DNA of 37,121 nt from an uncultured Bacilli bacterium (GCA_934095865.1 CAKOKU010000011.1:1-37121); one strand, 5' to 3'. Positions 25,324 to 34,672 are shown, counted from the first letter of the stretch. Numbers and translations: made by a program. Notes: generated from the sequence alone by a model not told the origin.

Positions 25324-28300
25324 TGAAGAATTATTTTTAAAAAGTATTGGGTTAGAAGATATAACTAACTATGCAGAATATAAAATTATCCAAGTTATCT
25401 TAAATGAAGAAAAACAAGAGTTTAATGTTACTATAAAACTGCCTCTAAATTTTAATCCATTAGATGTAGATAATCTTCTTAATGCTGCCAAAAAAGGTAT
25501 TAATGGTAATATTAAATGTAATCTAAAATTTGAATTAACATCAACTGCTGCTTCAGAAATAGAACGTATTTTTAGAATTATATTTCAAGAATTTATTAAA
25601 ACAAAGCCTTCCTTAGGAGGGATAGCTGAAAATTCTATAACAATTGATGATGATATTATTATTGTAGAAGTAAATACTAAAGTCGAAGAAAAAATCGTGC
25701 TTGATAACGTTAAAAATCTTTTAAATAAATTAAGTACGTATGGTTTTTATGACCTAAATATTACTACAAATATTAATATTGAAAAACAAGAAGAAATCAA
25801 AACTTTAATGTCATCATCTCATGAAGAAAAAATTGTTAAAGAAATTTCACCTGTATTCATTGGTAAACATATTGATGGCGAAATTACTAGTATCAATGAT
25901 ATTATTGGCGATGTAAAAAACATAATTGTAGAAGGTTTTATCTTTGGTGAAATTGCTACTTTAGAAAAAGAAAATATTAATATTATAACTTTAAAAATAA
26001 GTGATAAAACTAATAGTATTTTAGCTAAAATATTTAAAAAAGACCATGATGAATTTTTAGAAATAATGGATAATCTAAAAGCAGGAAACTGGTACCGTAT
26101 TCATGGCAATGTTGAATTTGATAACTTTTCTAAAGAAATAGTTTTAGCCATTCGTAATATGGAAAAGATTGCCTCTAAAGAAAACAAAGTAAAAGATGAA
26201 GCTGAAGTAAAAAGAGTAGAACTCCATACTCACACCATGATGAGTGCCATGGATGGTGTAATAAATGCTGAAAGTTTAGTTAAATATGCTTATAACTTAG
26301 GGCATAAAGCTATTGCGGTAACTGATCATAACTGCGTTCAGTCATTTCCTGAACTTTATCATACCGTTGAAGCTTTAAATAAAGGCAAAGAGCCACAAGC
26401 TCATTTCAAAGTTTTATATGGTGCTGAAATGAATGTAGTAAACGATGATGTAGATGTTGTTTTTAATAATAAAGAATACAACTTACTTGGCCAAACTTAT
26501 GTTGTATTTGATACCGAAACAACTGGTTTTTATGCCGGCTCCGACCAAATGATTGAAATTGGTGCTGTTAAAATAAAAGATAATGAAATAATTGATCGTT
26601 TTGATGAATTAATTGACCCTCATCGTCCAATTCCAACTAAAATAACCGAATTAACTTATATTACTGATGAAATGCTAGCCGGTAAGGAAGATGAAGAAAC
26701 AGTAACCAAGAAATTCTTAGAATGGGCTGGTGATTTACCATTAGTTGCTCACAATGCCAAATTTGATATCTCCTTTATGCGTGCTGCTTGCAATAAATAT
26801 AACTTAGGTGAATTTAATTATACTGTACTTGATACTATGAGTATGGCCAGAATGTTGCACCCAGATTGGCCAAACCATAAATTACAAACATTAACTAAAA
26901 AATTAAACATTCCTTGGGATGAAGATAAACACCATAGAGCAGATTATGATGCCGAAGGAACTGCCTTAGCATTTTATAAATTTTGTAAAGAATTTGATGC
27001 CCAGAATATTTCTACTACAACCAAATTAATTAGTAGTATAGATACCGAAACACTAGTAAAGTTCTCATATCCATTCCACGCTACCATTATAGCCAAAGAT
27101 AGACCAGGCCTAAAAAATTTGTTTAAAATCATTTCTTTAGCTAATACTAAGTATTTATATAAAGATGATCAACCCAAAATACCACGTAAAGAAATTAACA
27201 AACTTCGTGAAGGCTTATTAATTGGATCAGCTTGTATAAATAACGAGATATTTGAAAAAGCTAGTGGCCTTGAAGATGAAGAATTAGTTAATATGATGTC
27301 ATTCTATGATTATATAGAAATCCAACCAGTTAGTGTTTTTTCTCATTTAATTGGTGTTGACCGTAAATTTAGTAGCGTAGTTGAAGCAGAAAACTATCTA
27401 AAAAGAATCATAAGAGTAGCCAAAGAAGCTGGAAAACCAGTAGTAGCAACCGGTGACGTTCATAATTTAACTAAAGAAGATAAGATATACCGTGAAATAA
27501 TTATTAATCAAAAATTTAACGGTAAACTCCATCCTTTAAATCGTAAGGGCATGGAAGTTCCTAATATGTACTTGAAAACAACTAACGAAATGTTAGAAGA
27601 ATTTTCCTTTTTAGATAAAGAAACAGCTTATGAGATAGTTGTAACTAATCCCAATAAAATTGCTGATGCCGTTGGGGAAATCGAAGTAATCATAGCAACT
27701 CCAAAACCATTTGCCCCTAAAATCGAAAACTCTATTCAAACAATGACAGACTTAGTTTATACGAAAGCAAAAGATTGGTATGGTGATGTCTTACCTTATC
27801 ATATTGAAGACCGTCTTGCCAAAGAATTGTATGGTGATTCTTTAAAAGAAGCTATTACGTGTTATGTTAATAAAGATGAAAAAATAGAAGATAAAGACAA
27901 AGAAATTTATAGTATTCTTCATGAAGTTATTGTCAAAGGCTATGATTCAGTTAAAGATTATATTAAGAAATATTTAGCTGATACTCTAGAAGAAGTACCA
28001 AATGATGAAGAATTAGATAAAGAAGCTCGTAAAAAATTAGGTGGTATCATCGGTGCTGGTTATGATGTTATTTACTTAATTGCTCAAAAGCTAGTAAAAC
28101 ACTCTAATGATGAAGGCTTTTTAGTAGGTTCCCGTGGTTCTGTCGGTTCATCCTTCGTTGCTTGTATGATGGGGATAACAGAAGTAAACTCATTAGCGGC
28201 TCATTACCGTTGTCCAAAATGTAAAGTGAGTATTTTCAATGATGACGATGGAACACCATTAGGTTCTACTTATTCCAGTGGCTTCGATTTACCAGATAAA

Positions 28301-29833
28301 AAATGTCCAAATTGCAATATCCCAATGATTAAAGATGGGCAAGATATTCCATTTGCTACTTTCTTAGGCTTTAATGCAGATAAAGTTCCAGATATTGATT
28401 TGAATTTCTCTGATTTAAACCAAGCTAGTGCCCATGATTATACAAAGGTTTTGTTTGGCGTTGATAACGTTTATAGAGCCGGAACCATTGGAACTGTTGC
28501 TGAGAAAACAGCTTATGGTTATGTCCGCGGTTACTGTGAAGATAAAGGTATAATTATGCGTAACCTAGAAATTGAACGTCTAGCTATGGGATGTACTGGT
28601 GTTAAGAGAACAACTGGTCAACATCCAGGCGGCATCGTTGTAATTCCTGGCTACATGGAAGTCTATGATTTTACACCTTTCCAATATCCAGCCGATGATC
28701 CAACCAGTGTTTGGCGTACAACTCATTTTGATTACCATGCCATTGATGCCGATGTCTTAAAATTAGATATCTTAGGCCATACCGATCCAACGCAGTTAAG
28801 AATGATTCAAGATTTAACTGGCGATGATATAACAAAAGTACCACTTGATGATAAAGCAACAATGTCAATATTTACATCAACAAAAGCTCTAGGAGTAACC
28901 CCAGAACAAATAATGTGTGAAACTGGAACTTTAGGTGTTCCAGAATTTGGAACTCCATTTACTATTTCTTTAGTAAAAGATACTAAGCCAACGACATTTG
29001 CCGAATTAATAAAAATATCAGGTTTATCACACGGTACCGATGTATGGTTAGGTAATGCTCAAGAATTAATCTTAAAAAATGTTGTTCCTTTTTCAAAAGT
29101 AATCGGTTGTCGTGATGATATTATGGTTGACTTAATGTACCGTGGATTACCACCATTTAAAGCCTTTAAAATCATGGAATTTGTTCGTAAAGGTCGTGCT
29201 TCTAAGCCAAAAGACAGAGAAGAGTGGGAAGGTTATGTTAAATTAATGCATGAATATAATGTTGAAGATTGGTTCATCGACTCATGTGCTAAAATTAAAT
29301 ACATGTTCCCTAAAGCCCATGCTGCTGCTTACGTTACAAGTGCCTTTAGAATAGCTTGGTATAAAGTACATAAACCAATAATTTATTATGCTTCCTACTT
29401 TTCAACTAGATTTGATGACTTTGATTTAGAAGTAATGGTTAAAGGTTATGATACTATTAAACAAAAAATGGCTGAACTAATGGCTAAAGGTTATGATGCA
29501 ACAAATAAAGAAGCAAGTTTATTAGAAACATTAAAATTAGCTCTTGAAGCAACAGCCCGTGGTATTAAATTTGCTAACATTGACATTGAAAAATCAGACG
29601 GGAAAAATTTTGTTATTGGTGATGAACATACCTTGATTTGTCCGTTCAAAGTTTTAGATGGCCTTGGTGACTCTGTTGCCACTAAAATAATTGAAGAACG
29701 TAACAATCAACCATTTATAAGTATAGAAGATTTACAAAGTCGTGGCAAAGTTAGTAGTACTACAATTGATAAACTAAGAACATTGGGAGTATTAGATAAC
29801 TTACCAGAAACATCACAGTTAAGTTTATTTTAG
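25316..29833 (+). CDS. polC: DNA polymerase III PolC-type alpha subunit
   Basis: The 1505-residue main replicative polymerase of low-GC Gram-positives. In order: N-terminal domains and an OB fold (to about 290), a PHP domain with intact VELHTHTMMSAMDG (about 300) split by a DEDDh 3'-5' exonuclease (FDTETTG near 397, AHNAKFD), then the polymerase with GSRGSVGSS, a zinc site (CPKC/CPNC), PDIDLNF near 1025 and a C-terminal helix-hairpin-helix. The start ATG lies inside dnaE, preceded by GAGGAG, so the two polymerases are translationally coupled. polC normally lies elsewhere (often beside proS). Confidence 0.97.
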   Translation: MSSEELFLKSIGLEDITNYAEYKIIQVILNEEKQEFNVTIKLPLNFNPLDVDNLLNAAKKGINGNIKCNLKFELTSTAASEIERIFRIIFQEFIKTKPSLGGIAENSITIDDDIIIVEVNTKVEEKIVLDNVKNLLNKLSTYGFYDLNITTNINIEKQEEIKTLMSSSHEEKIVKEISPVFIGKHIDGEITSINDIIGDVKNIIVEGFIFGEIATLEKENINIITLKISDKTNSILAKIFKKDHDEFLEIMDNLKAGNWYRIHGNVEFDNFSKEIVLAIRNMEKIASKENKVKDEAEVKRVELHTHTMMSAMDGVINAESLVKYAYNLGHKAIAVTDHNCVQSFPELYHTVEALNKGKEPQAHFKVLYGAEMNVVNDDVDVVFNNKEYNLLGQTYVVFDTETTGFYAGSDQMIEIGAVKIKDNEIIDRFDELIDPHRPIPTKITELTYITDEMLAGKEDEETVTKKFLEWAGDLPLVAHNAKFDISFMRAACNKYNLGEFNYTVLDTMSMARMLHPDWPNHKLQTLTKKLNIPWDEDKHHRADYDAEGTALAFYKFCKEFDAQNISTTTKLISSIDTETLVKFSYPFHATIIAKDRPGLKNLFKIISLANTKYLYKDDQPKIPRKEINKLREGLLIGSACINNEIFEKASGLEDEELVNMMSFYDYIEIQPVSVFSHLIGVDRKFSSVVEAENYLKRIIRVAKEAGKPVVATGDVHNLTKEDKIYREIIINQKFNGKLHPLNRKGMEVPNMYLKTTNEMLEEFSFLDKETAYEIVVTNPNKIADAVGEIEVIIATPKPFAPKIENSIQTMTDLVYTKAKDWYGDVLPYHIEDRLAKELYGDSLKEAITCYVNKDEKIEDKDKEIYSILHEVIVKGYDSVKDYIKKYLADTLEEVPNDEELDKEARKKLGGIIGAGYDVIYLIAQKLVKHSNDEGFLVGSRGSVGSSFVACMMGITEVNSLAAHYRCPKCKVSIFNDDDGTPLGSTYSSGFDLPDKKCPNCNIPMIKDGQDIPFATFLGFNADKVPDIDLNFSDLNQASAHDYTKVLFGVDNVYRAGTIGTVAEKTAYGYVRGYCEDKGIIMRNLEIERLAMGCTGVKRTTGQHPGGIVVIPGYMEVYDFTPFQYPADDPTSVWRTTHFDYHAIDADVLKLDILGHTDPTQLRMIQDLTGDDITKVPLDDKATMSIFTSTKALGVTPEQIMCETGTLGVPEFGTPFTISLVKDTKPTTFAELIKISGLSHGTDVWLGNAQELILKNVVPFSKVIGCRDDIMVDLMYRGLPPFKAFKIMEFVRKGRASKPKDREEWEGYVKLMHEYNVEDWFIDSCAKIKYMFPKAHAAAYVTSAFRIAWYKVHKPIIYYASYFSTRFDDFDLEVMVKGYDTIKQKMAELMAKGYDATNKEASLLETLKLALEATARGIKFANIDIEKSDGKNFVIGDEHTLICPFKVLDGLGDSVATKIIEERNNQPFISIEDLQSRGKVSSTTIDKLRTLGVLDNLPETSQLSLF

Positions 29834-29883
29834 TGTTCAAAATCTTAAATTTATGTTATCCTTATGTTAGGAGGATACTTGTT

Positions 29884-30120
29884 ATGGTAAAAAAAGATTC
29901 AAAAAAATTTAATGATACTTTAGTTTGTTATGCCATTTTAATATTAACAATCGGTCTAATTGGTGGTGCAATCTTAATTGCCGTAGGTGTAAAGTGTGAC
30001 ACCCTAGATACTATTGGTTATTGTATTTTTGGTACAACTGTAATACTAATGTTCTTTACAATTTCCTTTATGTTATATTTAGTAGCAAGAAAGGAAGAAT
30101 TAAAAAAATTATTTAATTAA
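29884..30120 (+). CDS. Small two-helix membrane protein
   Basis: From ATG 29884, eight bases after AGGAGG, this gives 78 residues with two membrane helices (about 13-35 and 43-67) and charged ends. A GTG at 29833 is in frame, but it overlaps the polC stop and lacks a ribosome site. No family is recognised. It may be co-transcribed with polC. Confidence 0.7.
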   Translation: MVKKDSKKFNDTLVCYAILILTIGLIGGAILIAVGVKCDTLDTIGYCIFGTTVILMFFTISFMLYLVARKEELKKLFN

Positions 30121-30126
30121 TCTTGC

Positions 30127-30187
30127 AAAAAAATCTAATGTCTACTGATAGGATTTATATTTCCTTTTGGTAAGCATTAGATTTTTT
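30127..30187. terminator. Bidirectional terminator
   Basis: AAATCTAATG pairs with CATTAGATTT around a 34-base loop region, with A-runs on the left and T-runs on the right. It serves both convergent genes. Confidence 0.75.
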
Positions 30188-30192
30188 ATATA

Positions 30193-31119
30193 TTATTTAA
30201 TTTTATTTCCTTGATAAGTATCACGTTTAACCATTTCTTTATCAATATCATTTAAAACAACAAACTTTTTTAAAACCCAGTTTGGCGCGATTAAATCTTC
30301 TTTTTTAGGATCTCCAGTTAAACGATGAATAATCATTGTTGGCTTTAAATATTCTAATTGGTTAACGACAATATCAATATATTCATCTTTGCTCAAGATA
30401 TGAAATGGTTTCTCTTCATAAATTTCTGCCAGCTTGGTATTCTTAATAATATGTAACATATGAATTTTAATGCCCCAAACATTAAGTGAATTAACATATT
30501 GTGCTGTTTTTATCATCATATCTTTAGTTTCTCCAGGTAGGCCGTTAATAATATGAACGACTACTTTTATGTTATTTTTTACTAGTTTTTTTACACAATC
30601 ATCGAAATTTTTTAAATCATGACCACGATTTATCATTCTTAAAGTTTCATCATGCATTGATTGCAAACCTAATTCTATTGTCAAATTAGTTCTTTTATTT
30701 AAATCAATCAAATAATTTAGGCAATCATCATTAATGCAATCACTTCTTGTTGCAATGGATAAACCAACAACATTTGGTAATTTTAAAATTGGTTCAAATT
30801 TTTCTTTTAAAATACTTACTGGCGCATACGTATTTGTATTTGCTTGAAAATATCCAATATAATAGGCATCTGGCCATTTTTTACTCATTATCTGTTTAAC
30901 CATCTCAAATTGAGTAATTAAATCTTCACTTTTGTCGCCCGCAAAATCTCCGCTGCCAAGAGGTGAACAGAAAATGCAACCATAGCCATTCTTTTTATTG
31001 GGACAACTAAAACCAGCATTCAAAGAAACTTTGAAAACTTTTTTGCCATAAGTTGTTTTATATTCATAGTTTAGCGTATGGTATCTTTTATTATCTAATG
31101 TATATTTAAAATTATTCAT
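30193..31119 (-). CDS. Radical SAM protein, TIGR01212 family
   Basis: This 308-residue protein has the radical SAM cluster motif CPNKKNGYGCIFC (a wide C-x7/8-C-x2-C spacing) followed by SPLGSGDFAG, diagnostic of the TIGR01212/YtqA group. These proteins use S-adenosylmethionine and a 4Fe-4S cluster for radical chemistry; the substrate of this group is not firmly known to me. I chose the ATG at 31119 (MNNFKYTLDN) because AAAGG precedes it by eight bases; an in-frame ATG 13 codons upstream has no ribosome site. Confidence 0.88.
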   Translation of the reverse strand: MNNFKYTLDNKRYHTLNYEYKTTYGKKVFKVSLNAGFSCPNKKNGYGCIFCSPLGSGDFAGDKSEDLITQFEMVKQIMSKKWPDAYYIGYFQANTNTYAPVSILKEKFEPILKLPNVVGLSIATRSDCINDDCLNYLIDLNKRTNLTIELGLQSMHDETLRMINRGHDLKNFDDCVKKLVKNNIKVVVHIINGLPGETKDMMIKTAQYVNSLNVWGIKIHMLHIIKNTKLAEIYEEKPFHILSKDEYIDIVVNQLEYLKPTMIIHRLTGDPKKEDLIAPNWVLKKFVVLNDIDKEMVKRDTYQGNKIK

Positions 31120-31200
31120 CTTATACCTTTCTTGACTTTTTATTAGTTTATCTTTCAAAACTTTTTATTTTCATTAATCAAATGTTGTACTTGTTATTAT

Positions 31201-31229
31201 AAATTATCATTTAATAAAGTCGTTTTCAA
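31201..31229 (-). promoter_or_regulatory. Promoter of the radical SAM gene
   Basis: Minus strand: TTGAAA (31229-31224), 17-base spacer, TAATTT (31206-31201) with a TGA before the -10. Confidence 0.55.
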
Positions 31230-31339
31230 AATATTTCTTTACTATCTTATCATACAATTACCGTCTTTAAGAAAAAACATTTTCTTATAAATTAAAAAAC
31301 GCTAATTTACCAAAAAATACCAAATTATTAATTGAGTGC

Positions 31340-31396
31340 TTGTTATTTTAAATTTTATTTTATATAATTAGTTTATATAAGATAAGGAGGTGAATT
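31340..31396 (+). promoter_or_regulatory. Strong promoter and ribosome site of the variable surface gene
   Basis: TTGTTA (31340-31345), 17-base spacer, perfect TATAAT (31363-31368), then a full Shine-Dalgarno AAGGAGGTGA (31383-31392) four bases before the ATG. This is among the best expression signals in the window, so the gene is probably strongly expressed. Confidence 0.8.
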
Positions 31397-32731
31397 ATGA
31401 CTAAATTTAATCGTGAAAAGGCTTTAAACCAACTAGAAATGAAGAAAAAGAGCAAAAAGTATGCTAAATATTTATCAATTGGCATCCCTTGTCTTGTCGC
31501 AGTTATCAGTGTATTTTATTTTGCTTATGCTAAATTTTCAACTAGTGACGAAAATGATATAGTCAGTAAAACAGTCGTTGGCGACTTTATGAAAGGTGAT
31601 ATGGTACTGGCGTATACAATCGATGGTACCGCAGGAACTGGTTCATTTCCTAGTCAAAATACAGGATATGAAGGTTCAAGTGTAACTTGTGATAACAGTG
31701 CAACTGCTACTTGGGATAATACGACATGGTCTATAAAAATGACTAGTATGGGTACTGGTTCTAGAATAAAATGTACGGTTGCTTTTAAAACACAAGAAAC
31801 TAAGAAGATATCAGGTGTAACTTTTAAATTAAATACGTTTACACCAGACTTTACAAAATCTGCTTGTACAACTTGTGATACTAAAGAAGCGGGTGTTTTT
31901 GCCGCTGCTGATGATACAGGTACAAGTTATTATTACCGTGGCAGTGTAACAAATAATTATGTAAGTTTTGCTGGTAAGACATGGAGAATTGTTCGTATAA
32001 ATGGTGATGGTAGTGTAAGGATAATTTTAGATGGAACAACTGGTACAAATAGCCAAATTAATGCTTCATATAATGATAATACCTATGTAGGTTATATGTA
32101 TGGTGCGACTGGTCAAACAACTCAAGCAGCAACTCATGCTAATACCAATGATTCAAAACTAAAACAAGCCATTGATACTTGGTATGAAAGTAATTTAAAA
32201 ACAAGTTATGCAAGTTACTTGGCAGATAGTGGCTTCTGTGGAGATAGAAAACCACTAGCAACAAATACAACAGCTGGAACAGGAACTGTAACAAGTTATT
32301 ACAATGGTTACGGAAGAGTAGTAGCAAGTCGTCCAAGTTTGAAATGTTTACAAACAAATGATTTATATACAACATCTTCAGCTAGTACAGGTAATAAAGC
32401 TTTAAAATATCCAATTGCAACAATTACTGCGGATGAGGTTTTAATGGCTGGAAGTAGTGGTGGCGTCTTTGATGGAGCTTGGAATTATACAAAAGGGAGC
32501 ACAAGTTATCTAAATATTAACACAACCTACTGGACCATGACTCCGGCAGGAGGTTACGTTCCTTATGGCTTCGGCGGCTGGGGCGCTTATGTGTTCTATG
32601 TCGGCGCATCTGGCAACCTTGATGACAATTGGACAGATAATACTTTTGGCGTGCGTCCTGTGGTTAATCTGGTATCTGGCGCCATCAAATCCGGAACGGG
32701 TACTTCATCAGATCCTTATGTAGTATCATAG
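31397..32731 (+). CDS. Membrane-anchored surface protein with variable C-terminus (DGR-type target)
   Basis: The 444-residue protein has a basic cytosolic end, one membrane helix (about 24-44), then an extracellular part. Residues about 180-210 (YYYRGSVTNNYVSFAGKTWR) and the end GVRPVVNL...SDPYVVS resemble DUF6273/C-type-lectin-like domains of Bacillota surface proteins; this is by eye. The segment of residues 387-422 (bases 32556-32664) is homologous to nine downstream repeats. It differs from the best two only at template adenines, as in DGR target proteins, whose lectin-fold C-termini display variable ligand-binding residues. It is a single gene with its own promoter and terminator. Codon use in the variable part is richer in GC (GGC, TGG) than the rest. 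Confidence 0.85.
   Translation: MTKFNREKALNQLEMKKKSKKYAKYLSIGIPCLVAVISVFYFAYAKFSTSDENDIVSKTVVGDFMKGDMVLAYTIDGTAGTGSFPSQNTGYEGSSVTCDNSATATWDNTTWSIKMTSMGTGSRIKCTVAFKTQETKKISGVTFKLNTFTPDFTKSACTTCDTKEAGVFAAADDTGTSYYYRGSVTNNYVSFAGKTWRIVRINGDGSVRIILDGTTGTNSQINASYNDNTYVGYMYGATGQTTQAATHANTNDSKLKQAIDTWYESNLKTSYASYLADSGFCGDRKPLATNTTAGTGTVTSYYNGYGRVVASRPSLKCLQTNDLYTTSSASTGNKALKYPIATITADEVLMAGSSGGVFDGAWNYTKGSTSYLNINTTYWTMTPAGGYVPYGFGGWGAYVFYVGASGNLDDNWTDNTFGVRPVVNLVSGAIKSGTGTSSDPYVVS
32556..32664 (+). repeat. Variable repeat (VR) of the surface gene
   Basis: This segment aligns with the nine template-like repeats downstream. Bases 32556-32605 match unit 2 (33420-33469) except at 8 positions, and bases 32600-32659 match unit 8 (36008-36067) except at 4. 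All differences are at adenines of the unit, changed to G or T. The right border is the GC-rich GGCGTGCGTCCT, identical in all nine units and comparable in place to the IMH of known DGRs. Confidence 0.85.
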
Positions 32732-32733
32732 GT

Positions 32734-32777
32734 GCGAGGAACTCACTCGCCCATTTGGTGAATCCTCACCAAATGGG
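32734..32777 (+). other. Paired GC-rich hairpins just after the VR gene
   Basis: GCGAG pairs with CTCGC (32734-32750), then CCCATTTGGTG (32750-32760) pairs perfectly with CACCAAATGGG (32767-32777). No T-run follows, so this is not a classical terminator. Hairpin or cruciform elements downstream of VR are known to aid retrohoming in DGRs; a similar role here is an inference. Confidence 0.65.
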
Positions 32778-32820
32778 CCGACGTTATAAACGTTGTCCAC
32801 AATACTTATGTGAGTAATTA

Positions 32821-32867
32821 AAAATATGACGTACATCTTCATGATTGTATGTTATATTTTTATTTTG
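32821..32867 (+). terminator. Terminator of the variable surface gene
   Basis: AAAATATGACGTAC pairs with GTATGTTATATTTT (14 bp with two G-T pairs), followed by a T-rich tail. The stretch 32868-33022 is A-rich and shows no gene. Confidence 0.7.
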
Positions 32868-33022
32868 TTAAAGTTTAAGACAAGACTTATAAAAATATAA
32901 CTAAGAAAAAAATAAAAAGCTAATACATTAAAGTTTAAAAAAAGTGTAAAACTAGTTTAGTCAAAGAAACATTTAACAAAACTAAAAATTAAAACAAAAT
33001 ATCAATAAAATAACAAATATAT

Positions 33023-33190
33023 GGGATTTTCTTTTAACCCTTGCAGTTGTTTATTACGTTTATTATGGCAACAGCAACTGGAATGCTCTTGCGTTCGATG
33101 TCGGTGCTGATGGTAGATTTGATGACAATAACGTGACAAACACTAATGGCGTGCGTCCTGTGGAGAGATTCCTACCACGATTAGGAAAGT
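33023..33190 (+). ncRNA. Template unit 1 (truncated)
   Basis: A GGG-led leader precedes a VR-like copy at 33056-33163 that would read VYYGNSNWNALAFDVGADGR and so on to GVRPVE. Only the beginning of the conserved 3' RNA is recognisable (a decayed ATTAGG...TATTAAT hairpin); the other hairpins are missing, and 33191-33383 is AT-rich without a gene. It is probably a degenerate unit. Like the gene and unit 2, it keeps GTGG after the CGTCCT border. Confidence 0.6.
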
Positions 33191-33383
33191 ATTAATAAAA
33201 AATGTAATAAGTAGAAAGAATAGAAATTAATAATTAATTTAAGAAAAAATTATTTTAAATAAAAAAGATTATCAATTATAACTGCTAAAAGAAAATCCAT
33301 AAAATTTAATGAAAAGATTTTAAAATCTAATAATTATTAAAATTCTAAATAGTTTAATTTAAAAATGTTGTTTTACAACAATA

Positions 33384-33725
33384 GGGGTTTTCTATTAACT
33401 GCAGTTCTGCGAATACTTGACGTTCCTTATGGCAACGGCGACTGGAACGCTAATGTGTTCTATGTCAACACGTCTGGTAATCTTGATGACAACTGGACTA
33501 ACAACAGCAATGGCGTGCGTCCTGTGGAGATTCCTACTACGATTAGTAAATATACTAATGTACTCAAGATATACGTCTACGGATATATATAGAAGAAGTA
33601 GTCTTTATACTTAAAGATAGCCTAGTCAATAGGTTGGAAACAAGGAAATCCCTTGATTTTTATCAAAATACAAAATATAGATGTTCTACTATAAAAAATA
33701 TTTTAGAACTAGATACTATATTACT
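33384..33725 (+). ncRNA. Template RNA unit 2
   Basis: The unit runs 339 nt from GGGG (33384) to the end of the terminal stem (33722). The VR-like copy is at 33420-33527, and its first 50 nt are the best match to the first half of the gene VR. The 3' part has the ATTAGTA/TACTAAT hairpin, AGCCT/AGGTT, TTGAT/ATCAA and the closing stem AATATAG/CTATATT with inner GTTCTA/TAGAAC. The promoter is unclear (a weak TACAAC -10 at 33374). The in-frame GVRPVEI reading lacks a ribosome site, so I treat it as RNA rather than a gene. Confidence 0.75.
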
Positions 33726-33753
33726 ATTATTAAAAACAATTAATTTTATATAC

Positions 33754-34098
33754 GGGGCAGACTAATAACTACACAGCCTTATTTACGTTCCTTATGGCAA
33801 CGGCGACTGGAATGCTAATGCGTTGGGTGTCAACTCATCTGGCAACTTTGATGACTGGAACGTGACTAACACTAATGGCGTGCGTCCTTACTAGATTCCT
33901 ACTACGATTAGTAAACGTACTAATGTACTCAAGATATATGTCTACGGATATATATAGAAGAAGTAATCTTTACATTCTAAAAGATAGTCTAATTAATAGA
34001 TTGGAAACAAGTCTTCCCCTTGACGAAAGTCTAAACAAAAGAAATAGATGTTATTAAAAGGCAATTAATTTTAATGGCTATTAACTATTTCGTTTCTA
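33754..34098 (+). ncRNA. Template RNA unit 3
   Basis: The unit runs 338 nt from GGGG (33754) to the stem end (34091). The VR-like copy is at 33785-33888 and ends GVRPY-stop. The closing stem is GAAATAG/CTATTTC instead of GATATAG/CTATATC, a compensatory change that supports pairing. The tetraloop hairpin GAC-GAAA-GTC is present. Only 31 nt separate it from unit 2, with no clear promoter, so it may be read through from unit 2. Confidence 0.75.
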
Positions 34099-34112
34099 AA
34101 AAATAATATATT

Positions 34113-34458
34113 GGGGAAAGACTAATACCTTTTATGGACTTTCTGACGTTACTTATGGCAACAGCGACTGGAATGCTAATGCGTTGGTTGTCAATGCATC
34201 TGGCAATTTTGATGATTATAACGTTACGAATAGCAATGGCGTGCGTCCTTACTAGATTCCTACTACGATTAGTAAGTGTACTAATGTACTCAAGATATAT
34301 GTTTACGGATATATATATAGAAGAAGTAATCTTTATTTTTAAAAGATAATCTAATTAATGGATTGGAAACAAGCCTTTTCCCTGGTTTAAACCAAAATAA
34401 AAGATATAGATGTTTTTGAAGAAAAAATTTCAGAAACTATTAACTATATCATTTTTTT
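34113..34458 (+). ncRNA. Template RNA unit 4
   Basis: The unit runs 338 nt from GGGG (34113) to the stem end (34450), followed by a 7-T run that makes it the best terminator of the set. The VR-like copy is at 34146-34249. The middle hairpin is TGGT/ACCA, whereas other units have TGAT/ATCA or TGAC/GTCA (covariation). The leader can pair GAAAG with CTTTC. It lies 21 nt after unit 3, with no promoter visible. Confidence 0.75.
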
Positions 34459-34583
34459 GCTTTTAAAATTATAAAACACAAAATTTGTTAAAATCTTTGT
34501 CTGTATTTTTGAAGATGATTCTATTTATCAATATCATATTCATTATATCTAAATTATGGAATTTAATATTTTAAAGCTAAAAA

Positions 34584-34671
34584 TTGCACAAAATGTGCAA
34601 AAAACACAATTAAAATATGAAATGATTTGTAAATATACAAACTTATCTTTGTGCCATATTTAATCATTTCA
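34584..34671. repeat. Inverted repeats in the wide gap between units 4 and 5
   Basis: TTGCACA-AAA-TGTGCAA (34584-34600), then a perfect 10-bp pair TGAAATGATT (34618-34627)/AATCATTTCA (34662-34671) with an inner TTGTA/TACAA. They lie in a 256-nt gap with no gene, just before the unit 5 promoter. They could be a protein-binding site, a terminator or a target scar. Confidence 0.5.
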
Positions 34672-34672
34672 A

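Noticed and set aside
32651..32660. Group II intron 5' end (GTGCG)
   Set aside because: The GTGCG in GGCGTGCGTCCT is part of the conserved Gly-Val-Arg-Pro codons; no domain V or intron-encoded protein is visible.
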